Shown here one piece after another: positions 41,343 to 47,278 of a stretch of DNA of 47,278 nt. Source of the stretch: Betaproteobacteria bacterium UBA5216 (lineage in GTDB: Bacteria > Pseudomonadota > Gammaproteobacteria > Burkholderiales > SG8-41); the NCBI GenBank assembly GCA_002412495.1, contig DHVE01000048.1:1-47278 (forward strand). Direction: 5' to 3'. The notes beneath the pieces were generated by a model. It made no database searches. It was not told where the DNA came from and saw nothing but the letters and a program-made list of their open reading frames with translations. Every line of letters begins with the position of its first letter. The first letter of the stretch is position 1. The position numbers and the translations under genes were made by a program.

Positions 41343-41687
41343 GGCGATCTCCTTCTCCGAATCATTATTGTCGGTGTGCGACCCAACGGATATGAACTTG
41401 CATGAGCACACATCCCTTCCGATACATAATCATTATCACTGGAACGGCTACACTGCCATTTGATGCAGAGCAAGCCTGAGCAGAAAATTCGGAGACGTGC
41501 GAAGTGGTATTAACTATCAAGTAGATCAAATGCGCCAATACAGCGGCAGTCAAGCCAGCCGCTGCATCACCTTGAACATCGCCCAGTCGAAATCCTCGCC
41601 GCCTCAGCAAGTATCTGGATGAAGCGCAGCCGCAGTCTTCCACAAGAAATTTATATTTTATTATTTAAAAACAAAAACTTATATAGT
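41343..41687. other. 345-base gap between the cytochrome c and Crp/Fnr-type genes
   Basis: No gene is apparent. It contains an AT-rich motif next to the regulator's stop, and an imperfect Fnr-like sequence, TTGATCTACTTGAT on the minus strand (41514-41527), about 170 bases upstream of the cytochrome start. Promoter elements of the cytochrome gene presumably lie here. Confidence 0.5.
41661..41684 (-). repeat. AT-rich motif, copy 9
   Basis: On the minus strand it reads ATATAAGTTTTTGTTTTTAA then ATAA, three bases after the stop of the Crp/Fnr-type gene and in the same sense. Confidence 0.6.
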
Positions 41688-42404
41688 TTACGTACTCGGC
41701 AGCAGCCGATCCATTTCTTTCTTCACCACCGCGTAACATTCGCAAACGCGCTTTTCCAGCTTCGGGCGATCCAGCACGGTGATTTGGCCGCGGTGATAGC
41801 TGATCAGCCCGGCTTCCTGCAATTTGCCCGCCGCTTCGGTGACGCCTTCGCGGCGCACGCCGAGCATGTTGGCGATGAGTTCCTGCGTCATCTTGAGCTG
41901 GTTGGACGGCAGCCGGTCGAGGCTCAGCAGCAGCCAGCGGCATAACTGCTGATCCACCGAATGGTGACGGTTGCACACCGCCGTTTGCGTCATCTGTGCA
42001 ATCAGCGCCTGGGTGTAGCGCAGCAGCAAGAATTGCAACCGCCCGCCGCGTTCGAATTCGGTTTTCAGCACCGCCGCGTTGAGCCGGCAGCCGTGGCCGG
42101 CGCTTTGCACCACGGCGCGGCTGGGCGTGCTTTCGCCGCCCATGAAGAGCGCGATGCCGACCACGCCTTCGTTACCGATGACGGCAATCTCGGTCGAGGC
42201 GCCGCTTTCCATCGCGTAGAGCAACGAGACGATGCCGCTCCCCGGAAAATACAAATGCCGCAACGGGCTGCCGGACTCAAACACAACCTTGCCCAGGGGC
42301 AAATCCACCGCTTCCAGATACGGCAGCAGGCGCTGATAGTCGGGCGCGGGCAAGGCGGCAAGCAATTGATTTTGCTCGGGTTTATGGGAAAGCGGCACGG
42401 GCAT
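41688..42404 (-). CDS. Crp/Fnr-family transcriptional regulator
   Basis: 238 residues from the ATG at 42404; the in-frame extension upstream overlaps the divergent lipoprotein gene and looks non-coding. The cyclic-nucleotide-binding-like domain contains PLGKVVFESGSPLRHLYFPG and STEIAVIGNEGVVGIALFMG. The C-terminal winged helix has LKMTQELIANMLGVRREGVT as the recognition region. No N-terminal Cys cluster is present, so it is not an Fe-S Fnr. It diverges from the putative lipoprotein gene, 109 bases apart, and may control it. Confidence 0.9.
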   Translation of the reverse strand: MPVPLSHKPEQNQLLAALPAPDYQRLLPYLEAVDLPLGKVVFESGSPLRHLYFPGSGIVSLLYAMESGASTEIAVIGNEGVVGIALFMGGESTPSRAVVQSAGHGCRLNAAVLKTEFERGGRLQFLLLRYTQALIAQMTQTAVCNRHHSVDQQLCRWLLLSLDRLPSNQLKMTQELIANMLGVRREGVTEAAGKLQEAGLISYHRGQITVLDRPKLEKRVCECYAVVKKEMDRLLPST

Positions 42405-42446
42405 GGTGACCACAGCATACGCCGTCCGTACGCTGGCGCACAGAAC

Positions 42447-42465
42447 TTCCCTCACCAAGGGGGAA
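42447..42465. promoter_or_regulatory. Short dyad in the regulator/lipoprotein divergent gap
   Basis: TTCCCTCACCAAGGGGGAA has 5-base inverted ends (TTCCC/GGGAA) midway between the divergent Crp/Fnr-type and lipoprotein genes. An operator role is only a guess. Confidence 0.2.
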
Positions 42466-42513
42466 TAATGCGCGCGGGTAAATTTTGGTGGTGTGTTCTT
42501 ACAGAGGAATGTG

Positions 42514-43092
42514 ATGCGTACAGCAACCAGTATGGCAGCGGTAACGGCAATGGCGGTAATAGCAGCGGCAGGCTTCGGCTGCGCGCAAAAACCCTCGACG
42601 CCGGCAGCGGTGATCGAGGACAAGTTCTATGCGGTATCGCCGGATCAGGTGACGGTGAAAACCGGCATCGTCACGGGTGAAGTGACGGAGATGAAAGTCA
42701 CCGAGCGCGTCGAACAAGGCACTGGGCGCGTGGATACGCAGGCGAAACTCACCGGCAAACTTAAGCTGACGAACAGCTCCACCGACCAGACCGTGCGCAT
42801 GCTCGGCGGCAAGCTGATCTATATCGACGATCAGGGTCAGGTGATCAAGATCGAGCAGGCGCGCACCGAACCGGTATTGAAGTTTCCGTCGTCATTCAAC
42901 AACGGAGCCGACCGGCTCGATCCGGGGCAGGATGCCACGCAAGCGGTGGAAGTGGATTTCCCCGCCGAAGCGTTGAAAACGAAGAAGCTGAAGGAAATCC
43001 GTCTTGAACTCGCGTACATCCCGTCGTCGTACAAAATGCAGACGGCGAATTTCAGCGTTTCCATCGGCGACGGCGCAACCGCCAATAAGTAA
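42514..43092 (+). CDS. Putative exported lipoprotein of unknown function
   Basis: 192 residues from the ATG at 42514, seven bases after GAGG. The N-terminus MRTATSMAAVTAMAVIAAAG leads to FGCAQ, a near-lipobox Cys, so a lipid-anchored protein is likely though the -3 residue is unusual. The mature part is beta-rich with GRVDTQAKLTGKLKLTNSST, LGGKLIYIDDQGQVIKIEQA and LKEIRLELAYIPSSYKMQTA, suggesting a FixH/Ig-like sandwich. I do not recognise the family. A strong terminator follows at 43140-43176. Confidence 0.75.
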   Translation: MRTATSMAAVTAMAVIAAAGFGCAQKPSTPAAVIEDKFYAVSPDQVTVKTGIVTGEVTEMKVTERVEQGTGRVDTQAKLTGKLKLTNSSTDQTVRMLGGKLIYIDDQGQVIKIEQARTEPVLKFPSSFNNGADRLDPGQDATQAVEVDFPAEALKTKKLKEIRLELAYIPSSYKMQTANFSVSIGDGATANK

Positions 43093-43139
43093 TGCGTCGC
43101 CAGCGGTAATTCACCGCAACGCGCACACCGCATGCGCGC

Positions 43140-43176
43140 GGTCGGACAGGGCAACCCGCCCTGCCCGGCCATTTTT
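43140..43176 (+). terminator. Rho-independent terminator directly before a small gene
   Basis: GGTCGGACAGGGC and GCCCTGCCCGGCC pair over 13 positions (one G-U, one mismatch) around a five-base loop, then ATTTTTA. It ends four bases before the ribosome-binding site of the 52-aa gene at 43192. The arms also resemble a dispersed GC-rich repeat. Confidence 0.75.
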
Positions 43177-43191
43177 ATCAGGAGCTATCCC

Positions 43192-43350
43192 ATGAACGCA
43201 GCCGAAGAACAGCAGATGTTGACGAGCTTGGCCGAGATTTCAAAAGACATGAAGGCCTTGCTGACGCTCACCAAAGACCTCGCGGTAGAGCAGGAAAAAG
43301 TCAACGAAAAATCCCTGCAACATCTGGGCAATATTGCACACAAGCGGTAA
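43192..43350 (+). CDS. Small helical protein, 52 residues
   Basis: Starts at 43192 with AGGAG eight bases upstream. The sequence MNAAEEQQMLTSLAEISKDM, KALLTLTKDLAVEQEKVNEK, SLQHLGNIAHKR is entirely helix-favouring, charged, without Cys and without a signal, probably a short coiled coil. I do not recognise the family. A terminator hairpin immediately precedes its ribosome-binding site, leaving no room for a separate promoter, so it may be expressed by readthrough from the lipoprotein gene. Confidence 0.7.
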   Translation: MNAAEEQQMLTSLAEISKDMKALLTLTKDLAVEQEKVNEKSLQHLGNIAHKR

Positions 43351-43542
43351 TTGCGCGGTGACATGACTTACCCTGTCATCCTGCGCATTGAAATTGCCGG
43401 AAAAAGTGCCGCACCCACTCTGGAGGAAAATGGCCCCTGCAAATTCGCGTCACGCACTTGAACCAGGAGACCACGCTCGATTCACTCGCTGAAGATTACG
43501 CCATGGAACGGCCCCGCGACGATTCCGTGCGGGCCGGGCTGA

Positions 43543-44598
43543 TCAGTCCAGCGTAAGGCCGGCTGCCTTGACCGCCTTTGCAATCCGTTCGAAGTCGCGG
43601 TCAATGTACGCCGAAAATGCCTCCGGGGTACTGGTCGGCAAGTCGGCGCCCATTGCTGTCATGCGCTCCACGACTTCGGGAAGGTTACTGGCGCGCGCGG
43701 CGGCTGATTGGACGCGATCGACGATAGTCCGCGGCGTTCCTGGTGGCGCGGCAAGCCCATACCATGAGTTCATCTCATAGCCGGGATAACCTGCCTCGCT
43801 TACGGTCGGGATGTCCGGCCAGCGGGGATTACGCCGGGCTTTCGCGAGGCCCAGTACCTTGACGCGGCGGTTTTGCAAATGCACCGCTATGGTCGGCATG
43901 CTCGCGAAATACAACATGACCTGCCCCCCCACAAGATCGGTCGTGGCCGGCCCGCCGCCTTTGTACGGGATATGCACCATTTTTGTTCCCGCCATCGAGT
44001 CGAACAGCACACCAGCCAAATGACCAACGGAGCCCGTGCCTGACGACGCATAGCTCAGCTCCCCGGGGCGCGCACGCGCGTAGGACACCAACTCCTTGAC
44101 CGAATTGGCCGGCAGCGCCGGATGGGCCACGATGGCGAACGGCACCTCCGCGACAACGGTGATGGGCTGAAAGCCCTTGCGCGGATCGTAAGGCAGCTTG
44201 CGATACAGCAACGCGTTGATCACCTGAGTGGTCGCGGATGTCAGGAATAGCGAATAGCCATCGGGCGCAGCCCTGGACGCGAGCTCCGCGCCGACGATGG
44301 TATTGGCGCCGCCACGATTGTCGACGATGACCTGCTGGCCCCAGAATTCAGAAAACCGTGTGGCATAGGTACGTCCGACGATATCGGCTGCGGCACCCGC
44401 GGGGAAAGGGACGATTAGGCGGACCGGCTTGGATGGGTAAGACTGCGCGAACACCGACCACGCGAGGCCGCCGACAACCAGCACCGCGCCAATGGACGCG
44501 TAACATCCGAGCCCGACCGCAGGGCCCTCGGTTGCCCGCAGTCTGCGCGTCCTTTCGGCCCGTTTCATACTTCGGTAGTGCGTCAGGGTTGGTATCAC
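43543..44598 (-). CDS. Bug/TctC-family solute-binding protein 8
   Basis: 351 residues from a GTG at 44598 that overlaps the phosphoesterase stop by four bases (GTGA); an ATG at 44568 is an alternative. The export signal has a long, Arg-rich N-region (MKRAERTRRLRA) before GAVLVVGGLAWSVFAQ. The mature part has YPSKPVRLIVPFPAGAAADI, RGGANTIVGAELASRAAPDG and HIPYKGGGPATTDLVGGQVM. Coupling to a cytosolic phosphoesterase is unusual for this family. Transporter membrane genes are absent. Confidence 0.92.
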   Translation of the reverse strand: MIPTLTHYRSMKRAERTRRLRATEGPAVGLGCYASIGAVLVVGGLAWSVFAQSYPSKPVRLIVPFPAGAAADIVGRTYATRFSEFWGQQVIVDNRGGANTIVGAELASRAAPDGYSLFLTSATTQVINALLYRKLPYDPRKGFQPITVVAEVPFAIVAHPALPANSVKELVSYARARPGELSYASSGTGSVGHLAGVLFDSMAGTKMVHIPYKGGGPATTDLVGGQVMLYFASMPTIAVHLQNRRVKVLGLAKARRNPRWPDIPTVSEAGYPGYEMNSWYGLAAPPGTPRTIVDRVQSAAARASNLPEVVERMTAMGADLPTSTPEAFSAYIDRDFERIAKAVKAAGLTLD

Positions 44599-45440
44599 GG
44601 CTTCGCCACGGCAAACTTACGCATGTAACTCTCATGCCGAAAGAGAAAATCCCCGCCCACGACGCGATGTTCGAAAGTGCCGCCGTGCCGGAAGCGAAAG
44701 TCGATGAAACCCACTTCCCGCGCGCCCCAGTGCAACGCCGTCGGCGGGCCATTAACACAGGCGGTGGAAGGCCCCCACAAATAGTAAATGTTATCCAGTG
44801 AGAAGAACCTTGTCTGGTGCTTGTGTCCGGCACTGACCAAACGTACACCACCGCGTTGGCACAACCCGATCAGTTGCGCCCGGCTGCCAGAATCGAGGCA
44901 TGACTGCCGCAGTGTCGGGTCTTCGTAATCCGGCTCGGAAGGGTGATCAAGAAATAGCGGCTTGTGCAGGAAGAGTGCGATCGGCAGCCCGGCAAATCCC
45001 GCCAGTGCCTTTTCCAGCCACTGCCATTGCTCTGCTTCGGCGGACTGGCCATTGCTGCCCAGCAACTGGGCGTTAATACCGACAAATCCCCAGCCTGCGG
45101 CAGCGAAAGCCCAGCGCTCTTCACCGAAATGCCGGACAAAGCGTGCGCGGCGTGTATCGTCCACGCGCTTGGGCATGTTGCCCGCTATGATGTTGTCGCC
45201 GATGTCGTGGTTGCCTGGCAGGTAACGGCACGGCACCACAAGTCGTCCCATCTGCGCACGCGCAAATGCATGATCCGCTTCATTGTCCGGATCTCCCATG
45301 ACCAAATCACCATTCGCGACGACCAAGTCGGGGCGTTCGCGGGCTATCCAGTCCAGTATTTTCAGCCAGTTGTCGAGATGATGACTTTGTCCGGCTCCAA
45401 GATGCACATCGGCAACCTGGATGAGTCTGAATTCGCTCAT
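44595..45440 (-). CDS. Calcineurin-type metallophosphoesterase (Icc/CpdA-like)
   Basis: 281 residues with all metallophosphatase motifs: Asp11-x-His13 in QVADVHLGAG, ANGDLVMGD at 42-50, PGNHDIGDN at 75-83 and SAGHKHQTRFF in the C-terminal half. Family members hydrolyse phosphodiesters such as cAMP; a signalling role cannot be shown here. There is no signal peptide. It is upstream of and overlapping with Bug protein 8, so both are probably cotranscribed. Confidence 0.9.
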   Translation of the reverse strand: MSEFRLIQVADVHLGAGQSHHLDNWLKILDWIARERPDLVVANGDLVMGDPDNEADHAFARAQMGRLVVPCRYLPGNHDIGDNIIAGNMPKRVDDTRRARFVRHFGEERWAFAAAGWGFVGINAQLLGSNGQSAEAEQWQWLEKALAGFAGLPIALFLHKPLFLDHPSEPDYEDPTLRQSCLDSGSRAQLIGLCQRGGVRLVSAGHKHQTRFFSLDNIYYLWGPSTACVNGPPTALHWGAREVGFIDFRFRHGGTFEHRVVGGDFLFRHESYMRKFAVAKP

Positions 45441-45524
45441 GGTAAGCGGAAGAACGCGGCTTTCATGATCACACGCAAACGCATAATTACTCCCATGGGT
45501 TACAAGCCATGCCTTCTCAAAGAC

Positions 45525-45821
45525 CTATCCCGCCAGCTCCGGGTGAAAATGCCCTTTGCGCACCCGCGTTACACGCTCGCTTGCAAACACACCCGCGCGA
45601 TGAAACGGCTCGTTATCCACGAACGCCTGCGCCTCCGCGCGGCTGTTAGCGCTGATGACCCACAGGCTGCCGATGGTTTCTTTTGCATCGTCGCTTTGCA
45701 GCGGCCCCGTGAAAAAACACTGCGAATCCACTTTTTTCAGATAGGCGACGTGCTCGGCCTGATGCTCCGCGCGCAATGCCGTTGAATTCGGTTTGTCGAT
45801 CAAATAAATAGCCCAAAGCAT
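45525..45821 (-). CDS. YciI-family protein
   Basis: 98 residues from the ATG at 45821, with AGGAG upstream. MLWAIYLIDKPNSTALRAEH and HVAYLKKVDSQCFFTGPLQS lead to GSLWVISANSRAEAQAFVDN and PFHRAGVFASERVTRVRKGH, the ferredoxin-like YciI fold with conserved His/Asp pair. The biochemical role of the family is poorly defined. It is a single gene with its own short upstream region. Confidence 0.9.
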   Translation of the reverse strand: MLWAIYLIDKPNSTALRAEHQAEHVAYLKKVDSQCFFTGPLQSDDAKETIGSLWVISANSRAEAQAFVDNEPFHRAGVFASERVTRVRKGHFHPELAG

Positions 45822-45940
45822 GTGGTTCTCCTGATGAATTCCGCCGCGCAAATTTGTATGTTACATAACATGACTTACAAGTACCCCGAACCGCCGCGTT
45901 CTCGTTACCCAGCATTCATCAAACGATAACGCGGTCGAGA

Positions 45941-46447
45941 CTACCGCCGGATGCTGCCATCACCCGCCACCGCCAGCACCTGCTCCAGCGCAAACACCAC
46001 GGCCTGGCGCCGCACGGCTTCGCGGTCGCCGTCAAAATGTTTCACTGCGGCGTGCACGGGGCCGCCTTTCCCGCCCCAGCCGAAACACACGGTGCCCACC
46101 GGCTTTTGCGGCGTGCCGCCCGACGGCCCCGCCGTGCCGCTAACGGACACGGCCACTTGCGCGTGACTGCGCTCAAGCGCGCCGGCGGTCATCTCGCGCA
46201 CGGTCTCCAGCGACACCGCGCCATGCGCTTCGAGGGTCTCCGGTTTCACGCCGAGCATTTCACGCTTGGAAATGTAGGTGTACACCACAAAGCCGCGCTC
46301 GAACCATTCAGAGCTGCCGGGCACCGCCGTCATGGCTTGCGCGATCCAGCCGCCGGTACAGGATTCGGCGGTCGCCATCATCATGCCCTTGGCCTTGAGT
46401 GCCTGGCCGACACGCTCGGCCAGTTGATAAAGATTTTCGTCAGTCAT
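45941..46447 (-). CDS. pncC: Nicotinamide-nucleotide amidohydrolase PncC (CinA C-terminal domain)
   Basis: 168 residues, the stand-alone CinA C-terminal domain. LKAKGMMMATAESCTGGWIA contains the catalytic Ser/Cys-Thr-Gly-Gly segment, VVYTYISKREMLGVKPETLE follows, and VAVSVSGTAGPSGGTPQKPV completes the site. It deamidates nicotinamide mononucleotide to nicotinate mononucleotide, recycling pyridine nucleotides. It is the third gene of thiL-pgpA-pncC, four bases after pgpA, a common betaproteobacterial order. Confidence 0.93.
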   Translation of the reverse strand: MTDENLYQLAERVGQALKAKGMMMATAESCTGGWIAQAMTAVPGSSEWFERGFVVYTYISKREMLGVKPETLEAHGAVSLETVREMTAGALERSHAQVAVSVSGTAGPSGGTPQKPVGTVCFGWGGKGGPVHAAVKHFDGDREAVRRQAVVFALEQVLAVAGDGSIRR

Positions 46448-46451
46448 GATT

Positions 46452-46976
46452 TCAGCCGATCCAGTGTTTGGCGAGCGCGAGTATCAGCAAGGTATAACCA
46501 GCCGCAAGGAGATCATCAAACATCACACCGAAACCACTTTTCAGCGTGCGGTCGAAATGACGTATCGGCGGCGGCTTCACGATATCAAAAAAACGGAACA
46601 ACGCGAACGCCGCAAGCTGCCACGCCCATCCCGCTGGCGTGAACGTCAACACCAGCAGAAACGCCACGGTCTCGTCCCACACCATGCCGCCGTGATCCGA
46701 TACGCCCAGCGCGCGTCCAGCAACTTGACATGCCCATGAACCAGTTAAAAAAAATACAATAAAAACAATTAGTTGTACAAAATAGCCGGTATGCGCGGCA
46801 AGCAGCATGTAAAGTGGAAACGCAAGCAAGGTGCCGAACGTGCCCGGCGCAAACGGTACAAGCCCGACACCGCCCGCGAAGGCGATGCAATGCGCGGGAT
46901 GCGCATAAACGAAGCGCAGGCCGGCACGCGGCAACGAAGTCTCAACCAAAATGATCAAATCCGCGCTGCGTAACAC
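46452..46976 (-). CDS. pgpA: Phosphatidylglycerophosphatase A
   Basis: 174 residues from a GTG overlapping thiL by 35 bases. FAPGTFGTLLAFPLYMLLAA, VSDHGGMVWDETVAFLLVLT and FFDIVKPPPIRHFDRTLKSG-type segments are PgpA signatures, with several membrane helices. It dephosphorylates phosphatidylglycerol phosphate in the inner membrane. The second helix (VQLIVFIVFFLTG) is written in strikingly AT-rich codons because an AT-rich repeat (46751-46775) lies within the reading frame. Confidence 0.93.
   Translation of the reverse strand: MLRSADLIILVETSLPRAGLRFVYAHPAHCIAFAGGVGLVPFAPGTFGTLLAFPLYMLLAAHTGYFVQLIVFIVFFLTGSWACQVAGRALGVSDHGGMVWDETVAFLLVLTFTPAGWAWQLAAFALFRFFDIVKPPPIRHFDRTLKSGFGVMFDDLLAAGYTLLILALAKHWIG
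46751..46775 (-). repeat. AT-rich motif, copy 10, inside pgpA
   Basis: On the minus strand it reads CAACTAATTGTTTTTATTGT then ATTTT, in frame within the second membrane helix of PgpA. It matches the copy between glcE and glcF over TGTTTTTATTGTATTT except for its first base. Confidence 0.55.
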
Positions 46977-47278
46977 GCAGCGGCAAGCCGTCGCCGTCGA
47001 TCACCGCCACGCCCACCGCACCCGCGGGCGCGCGCACCATGCGTCCAACGCAAGTGACCGGCACGCGTGCCCGCGCGGCGGCGCGCAACACCGCCGCGTG
47101 GCGTTCCGGCGGCGCCGTGAAACACAATTCATAATCGTCGCCGCCCGACAGCAACGCACGTTCCACCAGCGCATGACCGGCGCACGCGCGCATCAGCGCG
47201 GAACGCGGCAATGCATCGCGCTCGATCACGGCGGATAGCCGCGAACGCTCGCAGATGTGCCCCAAGTCGGAAAGCAAG
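46942..47278 (-). CDS. thiL: Thiamine-monophosphate kinase, C-terminal part
   Basis: Only the last 111 residues or so are inside the window; the gene continues past its right edge. ALLSGGDDYELCFTAPPERH is the diagnostic ThiL segment, with VTCVGRMVRAPAGAVGVAVI and a C-terminal DGLPLRVTQRGFDHFG. ThiL phosphorylates thiamine monophosphate to the active diphosphate. The stop overlaps the pgpA start, so the run is one transcript. This supplies the cofactor of the TPP enzyme elsewhere in the window, though no direct link is implied. Confidence 0.92.
   Translation of the reverse strand, partial: LLSDLGHICERSRLSAVIERDALPRSALMRACAGHALVERALLSGGDDYELCFTAPPERHAAVLRAAARARVPVTCVGRMVRAPAGAVGVAVIDGDGLPLRVTQRGFDHFG

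Noticed and set aside
41514..41527. Fnr-type site upstream of the cytochrome gene
   Set aside because: The two halves read TTGAT and TTGAT as a direct rather than inverted repeat, so it does not fit the TTGAT-N4-ATCAA consensus.
45441..45524. Regulatory element between the phosphoesterase and YciI genes
   Set aside because: I saw no hairpin, repeat or promoter-like pair there.

Overview
The window looks like a GC-rich betaproteobacterial chromosome segment, probably Burkholderiales-like. Four things suggest this: eight Bug/TctC-type solute-binding proteins of tripartite tricarboxylate transporters, glcDEF, a recA-recX/alaS neighbourhood, and a thiL-pgpA-pncC run. I see no rRNA, tRNA, CRISPR array or complete insertion sequence. 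Species-level assignment is not possible from the sequence alone.

Layout. 1-914 is the 3' part of an FAD-linked D-lactate-type dehydrogenase. 1032-1651 is a Phd/VapC toxin-antitoxin pair. 1709-7263 (minus) is a Bug-hyuB-HINT-hyuA operon in which a lone polymorphic-toxin-type HINT protein sits exactly between the two hydantoinase/oxoprolinase subunits. 7344-11343 is the glycolate oxidase operon glcDEF. An orphan DNA methyltransferase follows at 11500-12735. 12837-20853 (minus) is a probable catabolic operon: TPP enzyme, Bug protein, two cupins, two acyl-CoA dehydrogenases and an MmgE/PrpD protein. 21085-28185 holds three Bug proteins, an exported isochorismatase-fold protein lacking the family's catalytic Cys, an AT-rich patch with a DUF6602-like nuclease-fold gene, an exported unknown and a ketopantoate-reductase-like enzyme. 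28353-31525 (minus) is an MBL lipoprotein-cupin-Bug group. 31738-34650 holds a secreted coiled-coil protein, a FlK-like thioesterase, an NDH-2-like dehydrogenase and YceH. 34677-40139 is alaS, a Bug gene, recX and recA with a LexA box. 40202-40868 has no recognisable gene except a possible 30-aa peptide. From 40869 to the end are cytochrome c, a Crp/Fnr regulator, a putative lipoprotein, a 52-aa protein behind a terminator, a Bug protein with a phosphoesterase, a YciI protein, and pncC, pgpA and partial thiL.

Functional picture. Most operons pair a periplasmic binding protein with an organic-acid or amide catabolic module (hydantoin/oxoproline-type, acyl-CoA, cupin/MBL). No tctA or tctB membrane gene is present, so these binding proteins must use transporters encoded elsewhere. 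Housekeeping genes (alaS, recA/recX, thiL/pgpA/pncC) alternate with this accessory catabolism.

Non-coding structure is rich. There are at least four short repeat families: a GATGGGT hairpin family, a TTCCCGC palindrome family, a GACGCAGATTTACGCAG inverted pair that encloses other repeats, and a ten-copy AT-rich motif close to TAAGTATTTGTTTTTAATAA that tends to abut stop codons and in one case lies inside pgpA. The most unusual observations are the HINT gene inside the hyu operon, a pentanucleotide tract between promoter-like hexamers of the toxin-antitoxin genes, the in-frame repeat in a Bug signal peptide, and the AT-rich motif family.
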